Below, piece by piece: positions 52,342 to 62,222 of a stretch of DNA of 64,000 nucleotides. The stretch's first letter is position 1, and each line of letters begins with the position of its first letter. The stretch is from the NCBI GenBank assembly GCA_032622095.1, contig CP136061.1, positions 249,559,582 to 249,623,581 on the forward strand. The letters run 5' to 3'. Origin of the DNA: Siphonodentalium dalli (taxonomy: Eukaryota > Mollusca > Scaphopoda > Gadilida > Siphonodentaliidae). A program made the translations under genes and the position numbers. The notes beneath the pieces were generated by a model. It was given only the letters and a program-made list of their open reading frames with translations. It did no database searches and was not told the DNA's origin.

Positions 52342-52787
52342 TTAAAGAGAATTGATTTTGAATACCCAAAACTATCTGGTCATCTGTTGGGGAACACTTT
52401 ATATACTGTGTGACATTCTACGCTGTACCTGATTTTAAGTCTTGCCAGTGAAAATACAGGATAAGTTTGAGAATATCGATCATAAAAGGGCCCATTCACA
52501 CAACATGATTATTTCTCACGTATAAACATACAAGGACTTTCCTGTAACAGAAAAACACTTGCTGTGTGAAGGGGCACTTTGTGAGGAGTGATATGATCTA
52601 TGGTTGTCAATACAAACTTAATGTTTTGCCTCAAAGGTCTCTTTTTTAAAATAAAATTAATTTGTTGTTAAGAATCCATTTAGTATAGAAACAGTTAACA
52701 AATTTATTTTATTTTCGAGCTCTACCGACTGCGAACATTTTCTTTATCTTTAAAGGGACAGTTATAATTATCTCATTGATATTTTAA

Positions 52788-53073
52788 CCCTTCCATGACT
52801 GGAGCCTCCTGACATTTTGCGAAAACCCGGTGGCAATGCATTCTCTTATATATATTGTAGGCCAAGGTATTCTCTTATATATGCAAGGCCCCCTATGGGA
52901 GCCTCGCATTTATATAAGAGGATGCATTGGCCTTACAATATTTACGTTGACCGTGTAAGCCAGTGTATTCTCTTATATATTCGAGGCTCCCTGTGGGAGA
53001 CTCGCATATATGAGAGAATGCACTAGCACAGGATATTTAATGCTGCACCAGCATAGCTCTCATCATGAAAGTC
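52788..53073. mobile_element. TTAA-III MITE, copy B (286 bp)
   Basis: As 28218-28505 with a C/T change and a 2-bp shorter TA run. Confidence 0.8.
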
Positions 53074-53242
53074 TTAATAATGAAATAGTATTGTTTTGGT
53101 ATTTACGAGTCTCATATATGGATCACATTTTTTATGTTGTTGTTGTAAATAGAGGTCTGGGAGCATAAATACATCATTAGTTCGTTGATAACCAAGTTAA
53201 CATATCTCCACATGAAATACTGAGAAGTATGGCAAACGTTAA

Positions 53243-53634
53243 CCCTTTACCCAACAAACCGGCCAAAACCGGCCAAATAAAGCTTCAACAGCCTAAAATA
53301 TCTTCGGTCTGTCTCAATAAAACCATACAAATATGGATATCATTGGAACCGGCTCCTTGACCACATTGTGATAGTTACAGTTATGCCCTGTGCCAATGCA
53401 TTCTCTTATATATGCGAGTCGACCATAGGTCGCCTCGCATATATAAGAGAATGCATTGGCCTAAAAAAAATCTGTTTTTAACACTTTTTACCATTTTTTC
53501 TTACATTCTTTAACAATTTTATAATTTTTAATGTGTTAAGCCAATGCATTCTCTTATATATGCGAGGCGACCTATGGTCGACTCGCATATATAAGAGAAT
53601 GCATTGGCACAGGGCCCTTCTGTTGGGTAAAGGG
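53243..53634 (+). mobile_element. TTAA-I MITE present only in copy B (392 bp)
   Basis: TTAA at 53239-53242 and 53635-53638. Copy A has a single TTAA at 28671-28674 with the same flanks, so this is a clean insertion with a 4-bp TTAA duplication. Ends CCCTTTACCCAACA and TGTTGGGTAAAGGG; two hairpins inside. It is the best evidence that the family moved by a TTAA-specific transposase. Confidence 0.96.
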
Positions 53635-54290
53635 TTAATGGAAAAAAAAACTATTTGTGGCGCCAGCGCCAAGATATCCTAATAATATGCTGAGAAGGAT
53701 CAGGTCAAAGAGCAAAATAGAAACTTGCAAAGTTCAGATGGTGAAAATTTAGATTATTTACTAAATTCAATATTCAATAGTTTTTTCGAGAATTACTTTA
53801 TATATTGTATTTATGGGATATGGGCTGAGAGGGTGACTGTTACCACACAAAAGTGTCCTGTTTATTTAGTTTTAAATAATGTAACATATTTTGGTCTGCA
53901 AACATAACCACTTGTATGTATGCATCAGGAAAAAGTGATTGTCGATAATTTACGAAACAAAGAAGTTTGTAAACTGTATTGGGTAAGTATAATTCACTTG
54001 ACCAATCAGCTTATCGTGGTTTAAATGCAGATGTTTCATAAGCTTTATGGGATAAAAAGACTTCTGTCACTTGGTAGAAAAATTTAGGTCAATAAAAGTG
54101 CCGAATCTTTGTAAATTATAAATTTATTAGCCTCATGTCAGCAGATCATATCATAACAGTCATAAATTAGTATAGTAAAGGTTCAAGCGTTATGTGTTGC
54201 TTAAAATATTTATACCTGTTAATAAGAAAGGTGGGAAAGACACTGGGTCATAGCAAAAGTACCCTCTCCACACCAAAAGTAAGGCCGTTG

Positions 54291-55672
54291 AAATAAAATA
54301 TCTGTTTTCTCAGGCAATTAGATCTAAATTTTGAGATTAGGGAGGAAGGATATTTATTATTATATTTTTATTAAAATATGGAAAGCAAACTCCAGAAACA
54401 AAAACATTCAATTTCGTTGTTTAAATCCAATATTTCTAACATAAAATATTGAGAGAAAAAAATTTGACAAGGCTTTTTTAAAGAACATTTGAGTGATAAG
54501 GGAGGTGCCTAAGAACACGGAATTTTGATTTATTTGACCTAACACTGGCGATGAACAGCCAAACCCCATGCATATTAGATAGAACAACCATGCAGAGAGT
54601 CGGTACACAGCAAGATGGTTATATAAATCCCAGGCAGAGTAGAGTCTCATACACAGCAAGTTGTTATAAAAATCAGAGGCAGTCAGGTGCCACTAAGAAC
54701 GTTGATAGCTGCTGAGCTTCGGATGGTTAAATATCCTCTATCTCTTTCCGACAACACTTCCAAAAAAACAACCATACGAAACTGTTTTTGAAGACATGTT
54801 TGCATTAATATTCCCAAATAAATTAGAAAAAGTTACACATATTTCTCTTTAAATATTTTAAACACATAGATTTTCGATTAAAATTGTGTTAATTTACAAA
54901 ATAGTAACAGTTCCTTCCAAATTTGTGGAAAATATTAGGAAAAAGTGAATTTGCAGCTGCTTTAGACGAGTCACCAATACTTATCATGATAGGGATCAAC
55001 AATTATCAACCTCTCAATGCAAATTGAGAGTAGCATCAAACAAGCTCTATATGGCACTCATAACATATAACAGAGAATATCTCATTTCATGGTTTGAATT
55101 TAGTTTCAAAGTAATTTTAAATCTTATTGAATACATGTCCCGTAATAATAGGAATCAATCTGCTTTTCTGACTGTTGTATGTTTTTATTTTTTTAGCATC
55201 TCTCCAAATGAATAATAGAATTTATGAAAATTAAAGCTGCTCATTAATTTTCATAAAACAGCTTCTTATATCTCTTTCTGAAATCTGTTCCAAACGTGTA
55301 AATTTATATGTACAAGCTAATTTCTCCTCTCAAACATCACATTCGATCTCTCTTACTTATAGAAATAAGTTTTTATGAGACCAGAAATATTTGAAAACAT
55401 AAGATAAAAATAAATTCAATCCAAAGTATTAACGCAGAGGAAAGTTGCTTCTCAAAGAAAAAATAAAAGTTTTGTGAGCCATGAAGTTGGGTTAGTTTTA
55501 ATAGAGTGGATTATCAGTCTGGCCTGCTATCACAGTATATAGGAATACATGGAGGCTAGCAGGATCAAGGATCATGTTACACTGCACCAGATGGCGAGGT
55601 GGTCAACTGTCGCCACATGCTAAGAATTTTGACAATATAACTAAGGCCATAAAACTTGTGGGTTCTCAGGTA
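54291..55672. other. Single-copy AT-rich DNA, no gene seen
   Basis: Begins where A/B homology ends. Holds a short repeat (ACACAGCAAG plus TTATA-AAATC) near 54604 and 54652 and a perfect hairpin at 55221-55257. Frames of 63-83 codons have no recognisable domain. Confidence 0.6.
55221..55257. repeat. 14-bp perfect hairpin
   Basis: TTTATGAAAATTAA at 55221-55234 and TTAATTTTCATAAA at 55244-55257, with a 9-nt loop. Function unknown. Confidence 0.6.
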
Positions 55673-55798
55673 CAGTAATGCCCTAAATAATCAACCCCTT
55701 AACCACAGCAGAATTATGGGTAACTTTTTAGAATTTTTCCTGAAAAGTTACCCATAATTCTGCTGTGGTTAAGGAGTCGATTACTTAGGGCATTACTG
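55673..55798. mobile_element. Pogo-like MITE, short palindromic form (126 bp)
   Basis: TA at 55671-55672 and 55799-55800. Ends CAGTAATGCCCTAAATAATC and inverted GGGCATTACTG; both arms present with the central ~90 bp deleted (TTTTTAGAATTTTTCCTGAAA at the middle). Confidence 0.85.
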
Positions 55799-56138
55799 TA
55801 ATTGTATATGGAAAATCGGATGAGTGAAGGGAGCTTATTAATTTTTTTTTATTCAAGAAAATTTAGAGAGTAGTTGGGAGCGAAGCACCCCGGATGGTCA
55901 AAAAGATCGAGTGATCATCTCCTTCACCCCACTTCAAGAAAACAATGAAGATAACATCCTTTTATGGAACAAAATCCATTAATATTCCATGCAATCCATA
56001 TATCTTATCTGCCAATAACTTTTAGCCATTAAATCTTTAACGAAATACTGTCAAATTGTCTAATTATGCATGGGAGAATTTGTTTAAATTTTTGGGTGAA
56101 TTTCAAATAATTTTTTTTATCAGCCCCTTTTCAGATGA

Positions 56139-56210
56139 GGAAGGGGCCCAAAGGAAGGGGCTCAAAGGAAGGGGCCCAAAGGAAGGGGCCCAAAGGAAGG
56201 GGCCCAAAGG
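56139..56210 (+). repeat. 14-bp minisatellite, ~5 copies
   Basis: GGAAGGGGCCCAAA repeated about five times, one copy with CTC. It makes a KGPKG-type frame that is not a gene. It lies ~400 bp downstream of the Cav1 stop codon. Confidence 0.9.
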
Positions 56211-56219
56211 CACAGTATT

Positions 56220-56225
56220 TTTATT
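56220..56225 (-). promoter_or_regulatory. Possible Cav1 polyadenylation signal
   Basis: TTTATT on the plus strand reads AATAAA on the minus strand, 385 bp after the stop codon. It is the nearest such hexamer I noticed. Hexamers like this are common in AT-rich DNA. Confidence 0.2.
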
Positions 56226-56609
56226 TACTTGGCCTCTATGTATCAAAATGTTTTAAAGTTATGGCTCATAGAACAGATCATTATTTACATAATAACAATG
56301 GCATAAAGATGTCATCATATCCAGACCTTCGACAGGATCACGCGATGTGTTAAATCTCACTACATGTGCCGTAACCCTGTCTTTCTGAACATCCCCGCCA
56401 GGTGAATAATATACCATTCCAATGTCTACTTTTATAACTGAATGGGAGAATCCATTCAGTAAAGAAAGGTGCCATCAGTTGTTTAATAATTAATACCCTG
56501 GTGATGTTCTGCATATAAAATGAACTCTGACCCTGCTAGCCACACCGAGATGTCTCATAAGATTTAAAACAGCATAAACAACGATGAATGAAAAAACATT
56601 TAGCCAATG

Positions 56610-56906
56610 CTATAAGGTCGTAACATATACCAGTTGTTCGTCGGTAGAATAGTCATAATCGTCCTGATAGTGATGGCCTTGAGGATTGGTAAAGTCATCT
56701 CTGGAAGAATACTGGTTGTAGTCTTTAAGTTCGTGAGCACTATATCCACCTAAGTGTTCATAATAAGGTCCTTTAGAATGACCGTGTTGTATAAACTCTC
56801 GGGCTGCCTTATCGATAGCATCCTGAGACAGATCATGTGCCTCGGCTATTTCTGTCTTTAACAACGAAGGGTCCACATATTTATTAAGTCCCTCTTCTTG
56901 TAGCAC
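56610..56906 (-). CDS. CACNA1-like (Cav1): Cav1 L-type calcium channel alpha-1, last coding exon
   Basis: After an acceptor (TTTTTAG|GTG at 56907/56906) 98 codons run to TAG at 56610-56612. The start VLQEEGL, then D-P, A-x-D and A-A spacing, fits the conserved segment near the C-terminus of vertebrate Cav1.2/Cav1.3 (pattern SLVE-x-VL-x-x-EGL ... A-x-D-M ... A-A). The peptide ends VYVTTL; VTTL is a class I PDZ ligand, as at the ends of L-type channels, where it binds scaffold proteins. The middle is rich in Tyr, His and Asp and is not conserved with vertebrates. The channel is a plasma-membrane pore; this is only its cytoplasmic tail. The family call rests on remembered conservation, not on an alignment. 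Confidence 0.78.
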   Translation of the reverse strand: MLQEEGLNKYVDPSLLKTEIAEAHDLSQDAIDKAAREFIQHGHSKGPYYEHLGGYSAHELKDYNQYSSRDDFTNPQGHHYQDDYDYSTDEQLVYVTTL

Positions 56907-57029
56907 CTAAAAATAGATAAATCTATATATATACAACCCGTCATCTGTCTGAGTGTATGTAACTCATCACGCTTTTGGCGCATTTATAACTTTTCAACCA
57001 TGCGTCTAATGTAGCCCAAATTTGGAGAA

Positions 57030-57129
57030 CTTTCTGATCAATGGCAACAAGCCATATTTTCGACTAAATCCTGAAAAGTTACCCATAATTCTGCTGTGGT
57101 TAGGGAGTTGATTAATTAGGGCATTGCTG
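57030..57129. mobile_element. Pogo-like MITE, half element, in Cav1 intron
   Basis: CTTTCTGATCAATGGCAACA through GAAAAGTTACCCATAATTCT to GGGCATTGCTG plus TA; one arm of the palindrome. Confidence 0.8.
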
Positions 57130-57148
57130 TAACTCTATAGTGATTTAT

Positions 57149-57230
57149 GTCCTGTATCGAGTGCATGATAGATATAATATGTTATGCCGTCCTGTATCGA
57201 GTGCATGATAGATATAAGATGTTATGCCGT
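57149..57230 (+). repeat. 40-bp tandem duplication
   Basis: CCTGTATCGAGTGCATGATA starts at 57151 and 57191; the copies differ by one base (ATAATATG versus ATAAGATG). Confidence 0.85.
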
Positions 57231-57249
57231 TTGCATCAGGCCTGAGAAT

Positions 57250-57720
57250 AAGGTGCTGTCATTTGCAGAATGAGGTCCCCAGAGGGTGAATTTAGAATAT
57301 ACAGCGTCTGGAGAAAGAAAAAACTATTGTTCGATTGGTCCAGAAACATGCCTCTATGAGCATATATGAGCAAGGTCAAGGACACGTTCGCATGTGAAAT
57401 TGGACCCACCCATATTGTTCCCGGGATCAAAGTAGGCCTATACATACCAATTTTGAGTCATAGATCGGTCGAGCAATTTTTGAGTCTATAACACACATAC
57501 ATACATACAGACAGAAGTTCCAAAATATATAATAGATTTCTTTTTTAGTTTAGTTTCTCTATATTCCCAAATTGGCAGACGACACATTGCATAATCGAGG
57601 TTCCCAAGGGGAGTACATCACAATATTCACCATTTGGGAACTTCAATCTGAGTCAATGTCTTCCACAGCAGATGAGGCCCTGCAAAATGATTTCCCCAGA
57701 GGGTGAATTTGGATGACAGT
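57250..57720. mobile_element. Family C fragments, interrupted
   Basis: An end piece (CATTTGCAGAATGAGGTCCC, 57260-57300) is followed by ~245 unrelated bases, then core and inner-arm sequence from about 57545 (TTTAGTTTAGTTTCTCTATA, GGGAACTTCAATCTGAGTC) to 57720. A broken or interrupted copy. Confidence 0.6.
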
Positions 57721-57840
57721 GGTTAGCATTATTTTGTTGTAATTAATCGATTCTAATAACTATTGCGTATTCTGAAGAAATGTTGTTGTTGTAACTTGAT
57801 GATGATATGGGGACAGTCTGATCGGAATGAGTGCCTTTAA

Positions 57841-58231
57841 CCCTTTACCCAACACATGGCCCTGTGCCAATGCATTCTCTTATATATGCGAGTCGACCAT
57901 AGGTCGCCTCGCATATATAAGAGAATGCATTGGCTTAACACATTAAAAATTATAAAATTGTTAAAGAATGTAAGAAAAAATGGTAAAAAGTGTTAAAAAA
58001 AGATTTTTTTTAGGCCAATGCATTCTCTTATATATGCGAGGCGACCTATGGTCGACTCGCATATATAAGAGAATGCATTGGCACAGGGCATAACTGTAAC
58101 TATCACAATGTGGTCAATGAGCCGGTTCCAATGATATCCATATTTGTATGGTTCTATTGAGACAGACCGAAGATATTTTAGGCTGTTGCAGCTTTATTTG
58201 GCCGGTTTTGGCCGGTTTGTTGGGTAAAGGG
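57841..58231 (-). mobile_element. TTAA-I MITE in Cav1 intron (391 bp)
   Basis: TTAA at 57837-57840 and 58232-58235; ends CCCTTTACCCAACA and TGTTGGGTAAAGGG. Same orientation as 23187 and 59073. It sits 70 bp from the splice donor (58301), and its tail extends a spurious frame from the exon. Confidence 0.92.
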
Positions 58232-58301
58232 TTAAATGTTTTGTTTTTTTCACAATAATTCTTTTTGGGTCAGTCGAAAAAATGACTAAATTTTTACTCA
58301 C

Positions 58302-58546
58302 CATTTCCATAAGACTATCTACACTACTCCTCCGTATATTACGGTTCAGCGCCCGCTGCGAAGCTATCACATGTTGGGGAATCATAAGAGGCGCCCTCTC
58401 ACCAGTTCTGGTGTGAGGTCTCGTGTCGTCGTACACGATCGCCTGTGAATCGTTGGCCATTTGTTGTCGCCGGTAATTTACTGCTGTTCTATCTATACCT
58501 ATAGGAGTCGGGGAATGGTTCATTTGTAGTCTGGATGGAGATGAAG
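58302..58546 (-). CDS. CACNA1-like (Cav1): Cav1 L-type calcium channel alpha-1, penultimate coding exon
   Basis: 245-bp exon between acceptor TTTTCAG|CTTCATC (58547/58546) and donor ATG|GTGAGT (58302/58301). It enters with 2 nt of a split codon and leaves at a codon boundary, so it joins in frame to 56906. It encodes about 81 residues: a basic, Gln/Arg-rich linker (NYRRQQMANDSQ) and then SSVDSLMEM, which continues as VLQEEGL in the next exon. That junction matches the SLVE-x-VL-x-x-EGL core of the distal C-terminal regulatory region of L-type channels. Upstream exons, including the pore, must lie beyond 64000. Confidence 0.75.
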
Positions 58547-58596
58547 CTGAAAATAAAATGATGACATATTTTATTGTAAATCCCGAGCAATGATAA

Positions 58597-58772
58597 ATAC
58601 AGAATGCGGTCCCCAGAGTTTAGTCGCTATCCTGCACGGCAGGCTAGCATCACAAAATTCACCCTCTGGGAACCTCATTCTGCTGAGGCCTCAACTGCTA
58701 TGGGAGACCTAGGATGAGATTGAAGTTCCCAGTGGAAGTTGGTGATGTTCATCCATTAGTCAATTAGCTCTA
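58597..58772. mobile_element. Family C element, truncated
   Basis: Starts in one arm (GCGGTCCCCAGAG), includes TCACCCTCTGGGAACCTCAT and the inner block CTGCTATGGGAGACCTAGGA, and stops in GTGATGTTCATCCATTAGTC. The second arm is missing. Confidence 0.75.
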
Positions 58773-59054
58773 AGTTACACATGGAATGTACCCAAATATT
58801 ATATCATCTGAAAAATATATCACACTTTATAGCATAAAATGTTGATAAAAATTGCTTTTCTGCTCCATCACAAACTGTTATCATGTCCGATTCAACTCAA
58901 CTGAGTACGTTTTATATAATGGACAGGAGTAAATACATTCATAATCAACCTTTCAACAGCTTCAAAGTAATTATTAGCAGATGTTTTCAACAACTGAGCT
59001 GGTCTCTTGCTGCATTCAGAATTCTTTGTTCACTTCTGTTGATATCCATGCATA

Positions 59055-59600
59055 CAGTAATGCCCTAATTAACCCTTTACCCAACAGAAGGGCCCTGTGC
59101 CAATGCATTCTCTTATATATGCGAGTCGACCATAGGTCGCCTCGCATATATAAGAGAATGCATTGGCTTAACACATTAAAAATTATAAAATTGTTAAAGA
59201 ATGTAAGAAAAAATGGTAAAAAGTGTTAAAAAAAGATTTTTTTAGGCCAATGCATTCTCTTATATATGCGAGGCGACCTATGGTCGACTCGCATATATAA
59301 GAGAATGCATTGGCACAGGGCATAACTGTAACTATCACAATGTGGTCAAGGAGCCGGTTCCAATGATATCCATATTTGTATGGTTCTATTGAGACAGACC
59401 GAAGATATTTTAGGCTGTTGAAGCTTTATTTGGCCGGTTTTGGCCGGTTTGTTGGGTAAAGGGTTAATCGACTTCTTAACCAAAGCAGAATTATGGGTAA
59501 CTTTTCAGGATTTAGTCGGAAATATGGCTTGTTGTCATTCATCGGAAAGTTACCCATAATTCTGCTGTGGTTAAGAAGTTGATTAATTAAGGCATTACTG
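59055..59600. mobile_element. Pogo-like MITE split by a TTAA-I insertion
   Basis: TA at 59053-59054 and 59601-59602; ends CAGTAATGCCC and GGCATTACTG. At its internal ATTAAT site the TTAA-I element 59073-59463 is inserted. The remaining ~150 bp has both arms, with an internal deletion at TCATCGGAAAGTTACCCA. Confidence 0.88.
59073..59463 (-). mobile_element. TTAA-I MITE nested in a pogo-like MITE (391 bp)
   Basis: TTAA at 59069-59072 and 59464-59467. The host MITE's uninterrupted form at 24341 reads CTCTAATTAATCGACC, so the empty site is known and only TTAA is duplicated. Ends CCCTTTACCCAACA and TGTTGGGTAAAGGG. Confidence 0.95.
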
Positions 59601-59937
59601 TACTCTCAGTGTTAAATTGCCTATTTTCAAACAACTATTTGTTGTCAAATCATAATGTACTGAAGTTTCAATTTGTAAAATGATGTTGGAAATTCAACCA
59701 TGAATAAAATTTATAACACTGTTTTTCATTTTGAGTGACAGTCTTCATATTTTTCACAATTAAAGATGAAATGAAGGTGTATTCTCACATGTAATTATAA
59801 CAATTATGTGTAAAAGTAATTAAAGATCGATTATCTCATTAAATCTGATTAAATAATTTTTTTTAGATAGTTTCCTGGGTATGAAATAATATGTATGAGT
59901 TGGAAATCCCTGCCTCAGAAACGATTCTATTAATTAA

Positions 59938-60519
59938 AGGTGGATTATCTCTTTGTAAACATGTATTATATAGTTACCGGGGTATAAAGGTGGATTATCT
60001 CTTTGTAAACATGTATTATATATATATATATATAGTTACCGGGGTATAAAATATTAGATCTGAATCGGAGACTCCTGTCCGGAAATGTTTCTATCGATTA
60101 ATATTAATTTTATTTCGAATATTTTCTGGTCCAAAAAGGTGTGTTTGTTCAGCTAACGAACAATATTGGTTACTGTTAACAGAGACCAGAAATTATATTG
60201 TGCAATTTTGTCACAAATAAACGTCAATTATACTCATTATCGCTTATATCTGTGGAATAAAACAGTACAAACAACCAATCTGTGACATTTGACATTCGTT
60301 GCGTAGCCGTAGGAACAGCCCAGTGCTCTATATCGCAATACGGTCTCATCCGAATGGTCGGTTCTAAAAATAGTAACATAAATGGGCCCGATTTAATATT
60401 CGAAATAAAATCAATATTAATTGATAGAAGCTTTTCCGGACATAGGTCTTCAGTTCATATCTATTATTTTATACCCACGCAACTATTTAAAATTTGTTAT
60501 TTAAAGAGATAATCCATCT
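59938..60519. mobile_element. ~582-bp foldback element with long inverted ends
   Basis: TTAA at 59934-59937 and 60520-60523. Left AGGTGGATTATCTCTTT pairs with right AAAGAGATAATCCATCT, and pairing continues for more than 90 bp (GGGTATAAAATATTAGAT; TGTCCGGAAA with TTTCCGGACA; TATTTCGAATATT with AATATTCGAAATA). The left arm has a local duplication of GGTGGATTATCTCTTTGTAA (59939 and 59989). No transposase frame. Whether the TTAA is a real target duplication is uncertain. Confidence 0.7.
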
Positions 60520-60897
60520 TTAATATTGATTTTATTTAGATATTATTTTATTCAATTAATGGGACACTTCTTTGTTCTATAAATATAACTTTTAGATACA
60601 GGCCTCCAGCGTGGTGCTCTGAACGAATGCGAGTCACAAAATGTCTCCGATTGATTGTATCTATTGTAATATTAAGTGCGAGTCAAGTAGATAAGACCTA
60701 GAGTGGACCATATACTTATTTTCAACGATTGAAATAACAAAAAAACACAAATTAAAAAAAGACGGTCGTGAATATCAGGGACAAATATGGAACGGCACAG
60801 AGATATTTTATATAAAAACAATTCCAAATAAAATAAACTAAAAATTGATAGACGCGTTTCACTAATCCAGGTGCAGGAAACTATATATATCATGTTA

Positions 60898-61145
60898 CGG
60901 AAGAGATAATCCACCATTAAAGAGATAATCCACCATTAAAGAGATAATCCACCATTAAAGAGATAATCCACCTTTAAAGAGGCAATCCACCTTTAACCCT
61001 TTCAGTGCCAAGTCTGATTTTTGTATCAACCCATATTTCCTTGATAATTATTTAATTTATTGATTATAATAATGTGATACATTGATGGAAAGCTCTTAAA
61101 AATCGGACTTTGCACTGAAAGGGTTAAAGAGGCAATCCACCTTTA
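60898..61145 (+). repeat. 19-bp minisatellite made of foldback ends, interrupted
   Basis: About five tandem copies of AGAGATAATCCACCATTAA or its CCTTTAA variant at 60901-60996, with another after 61124. The unit equals the terminal sequence of the element at 59938-60519. A TTAA-II element splits the array at 60997-61123. Confidence 0.85.
60997..61123. mobile_element. TTAA-II MITE, internally deleted (127 bp), inside a minisatellite
   Basis: TTAA at 60993-60996 and 61124-61127; ends CCCTTTCAGTGCCAAGTCTG and TTTGCACTGAAAGGG. The empty site CACCTTTAAAGAGGC is given by neighbouring minisatellite units. About 70 bp of the right arm is missing relative to 27026-27222. Confidence 0.92.
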
Positions 61146-61280
61146 AACTATTTATGCAGACACCTTGTCTCCTAGAACAGTAAGCTCTTCCCATGAATAT
61201 GTATGGGAACCTTCATCATCATGCTATCAGAGCATTCAGGTAAGAACGCATGCATGAGTAAGCTTGCCAGGCAACATAGG

Positions 61281-61714
61281 CAAACCTTGAAATAGTGTGT
61301 CTGTCATTTGTAGAATAAGGTCCCCAGAGGGTGAATTTAGAGACAATATCACACATATTGGGCTAGCATCACCAACTTCACCCTCTAGGAACCTCGCTCT
61401 GTGTAAGTAGGGAGAACTAGGATCAGATTGAAATTCCCTTGTTGAAGTTGGTGATGTTCACCCATTAGTCACCTCAATTATGCATTTTATCTTCTGCAAA
61501 TTAGAGGATATAGAAACTGAATAGAAGGGAAATAGTAACTAAAAACAATGTTAATTTGAGACTATAGATACTTCCCAGAAGATGAGGCCTATAAGCAGAA
61601 ATAGGTCCCCAAAGGGTGAGTTTGGTGTTGCTAGCACTGTGCAGGGAAGCAATACTAAATTCACCCTCTGGGGACATCATTCCGCAAATGACAGACACAT
61701 TACTTCAAGGCTTC
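61281..61714. mobile_element. Family C foldback element
   Basis: Ends AACCTTGAAATAGTGTG and inverted ACATTACTTCAAGG; two hairpin arms (CCCCAGAGGGTGAATTTAG) around a core containing TTTTATCTTCTGCAAATTAG, here in reverse orientation relative to 20978. Confidence 0.82.
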
Positions 61715-62222
61715 AACATAGGGACGTGATGATTGAATACTTTTAAATACATCAGATATAAAATTTCAACAAATTTAGTTCAGGACTGTTTGAATGTTGG
61801 TATAATTCATTTTGCAAAGTTAAATAGTAGGTCGTTCGGTATCTGACACTTCTATATGCATCAATAATGACATTTGTTGTATATGCCAATGGTCATGAAG
61901 ATTTCAGGAAAATAACTGAGATCGCTCATCGATACAAGACATTGCTGAAATAATTTTGTGAGATTTAAATTTGCATACCAGATGCACTAGTTTAAATGGA
62001 GAGAAATACTATAACACAAATTTAATAAAAGTAAGTGCTGTATTAACCACTGTCCAGGCATAGAGCTTATAACTTCAGTAAAATCATGCGCTGAATATAG
62101 ATCAAATTCCAATATAAAGAATTAATTGTTATTTACAATATTTAAACTCGTTTGAAGATATCTGAATATCACTAAACATTGTACTCTGGCTCTGAGCGGA
62201 TATTCTTACCAGGAAGATATAC
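61715..62222. other. AT-rich, nothing recognised
   Basis: No open frame of note, no repeat family recognised. Confidence 0.6.

Larger units (their letters stand above)
30001..54290 (+). repeat. Copy B of the ~30-kb direct duplication
   Basis: Second copy of the locus at 1-29335. Differences from copy A are unevenly spread: none seen in 30001-35413, a 5467-bp shorter satellite at 35414, dense single-base insertions in about 35680-37860, a 27-bp deletion at 37961, no differences seen from there to about 49400, then at least 25 small differences plus a TTAA-I insertion up to 54290. This pattern suits uncollapsed haplotypes or a misassembly better than an evolved tandem duplication, though a recent real duplication is not excluded. 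Confidence 0.97.
56907..58301 (-). other. Last intron of the Cav1 gene (1395 bp)
   Basis: Donor ATG|GTGAGT at 58302/58301 and acceptor TTTTTAG|GTG at 56907/56906; phase 0. Most of it is mobile DNA: a pogo-like half element, family C fragments and a full TTAA-I MITE. Confidence 0.8.

Noticed and set aside
56056-56353. Frames with Lys-Gly-Pro repeats
   Set aside because: Translation of the 14-bp GGAAGGGGCCCAAA minisatellite.
58194-58301. Extension of the Cav1 exon frame past 58302
   Set aside because: It crosses a good GTGAGT donor and runs into the end of a TTAA-I MITE.
61160-61252. Possible plus-strand first exon ending at CAG|GTAAGA
   Set aside because: Good donor but only ~15 codons after the nearest ATG, with no continuing exon or conserved peptide.
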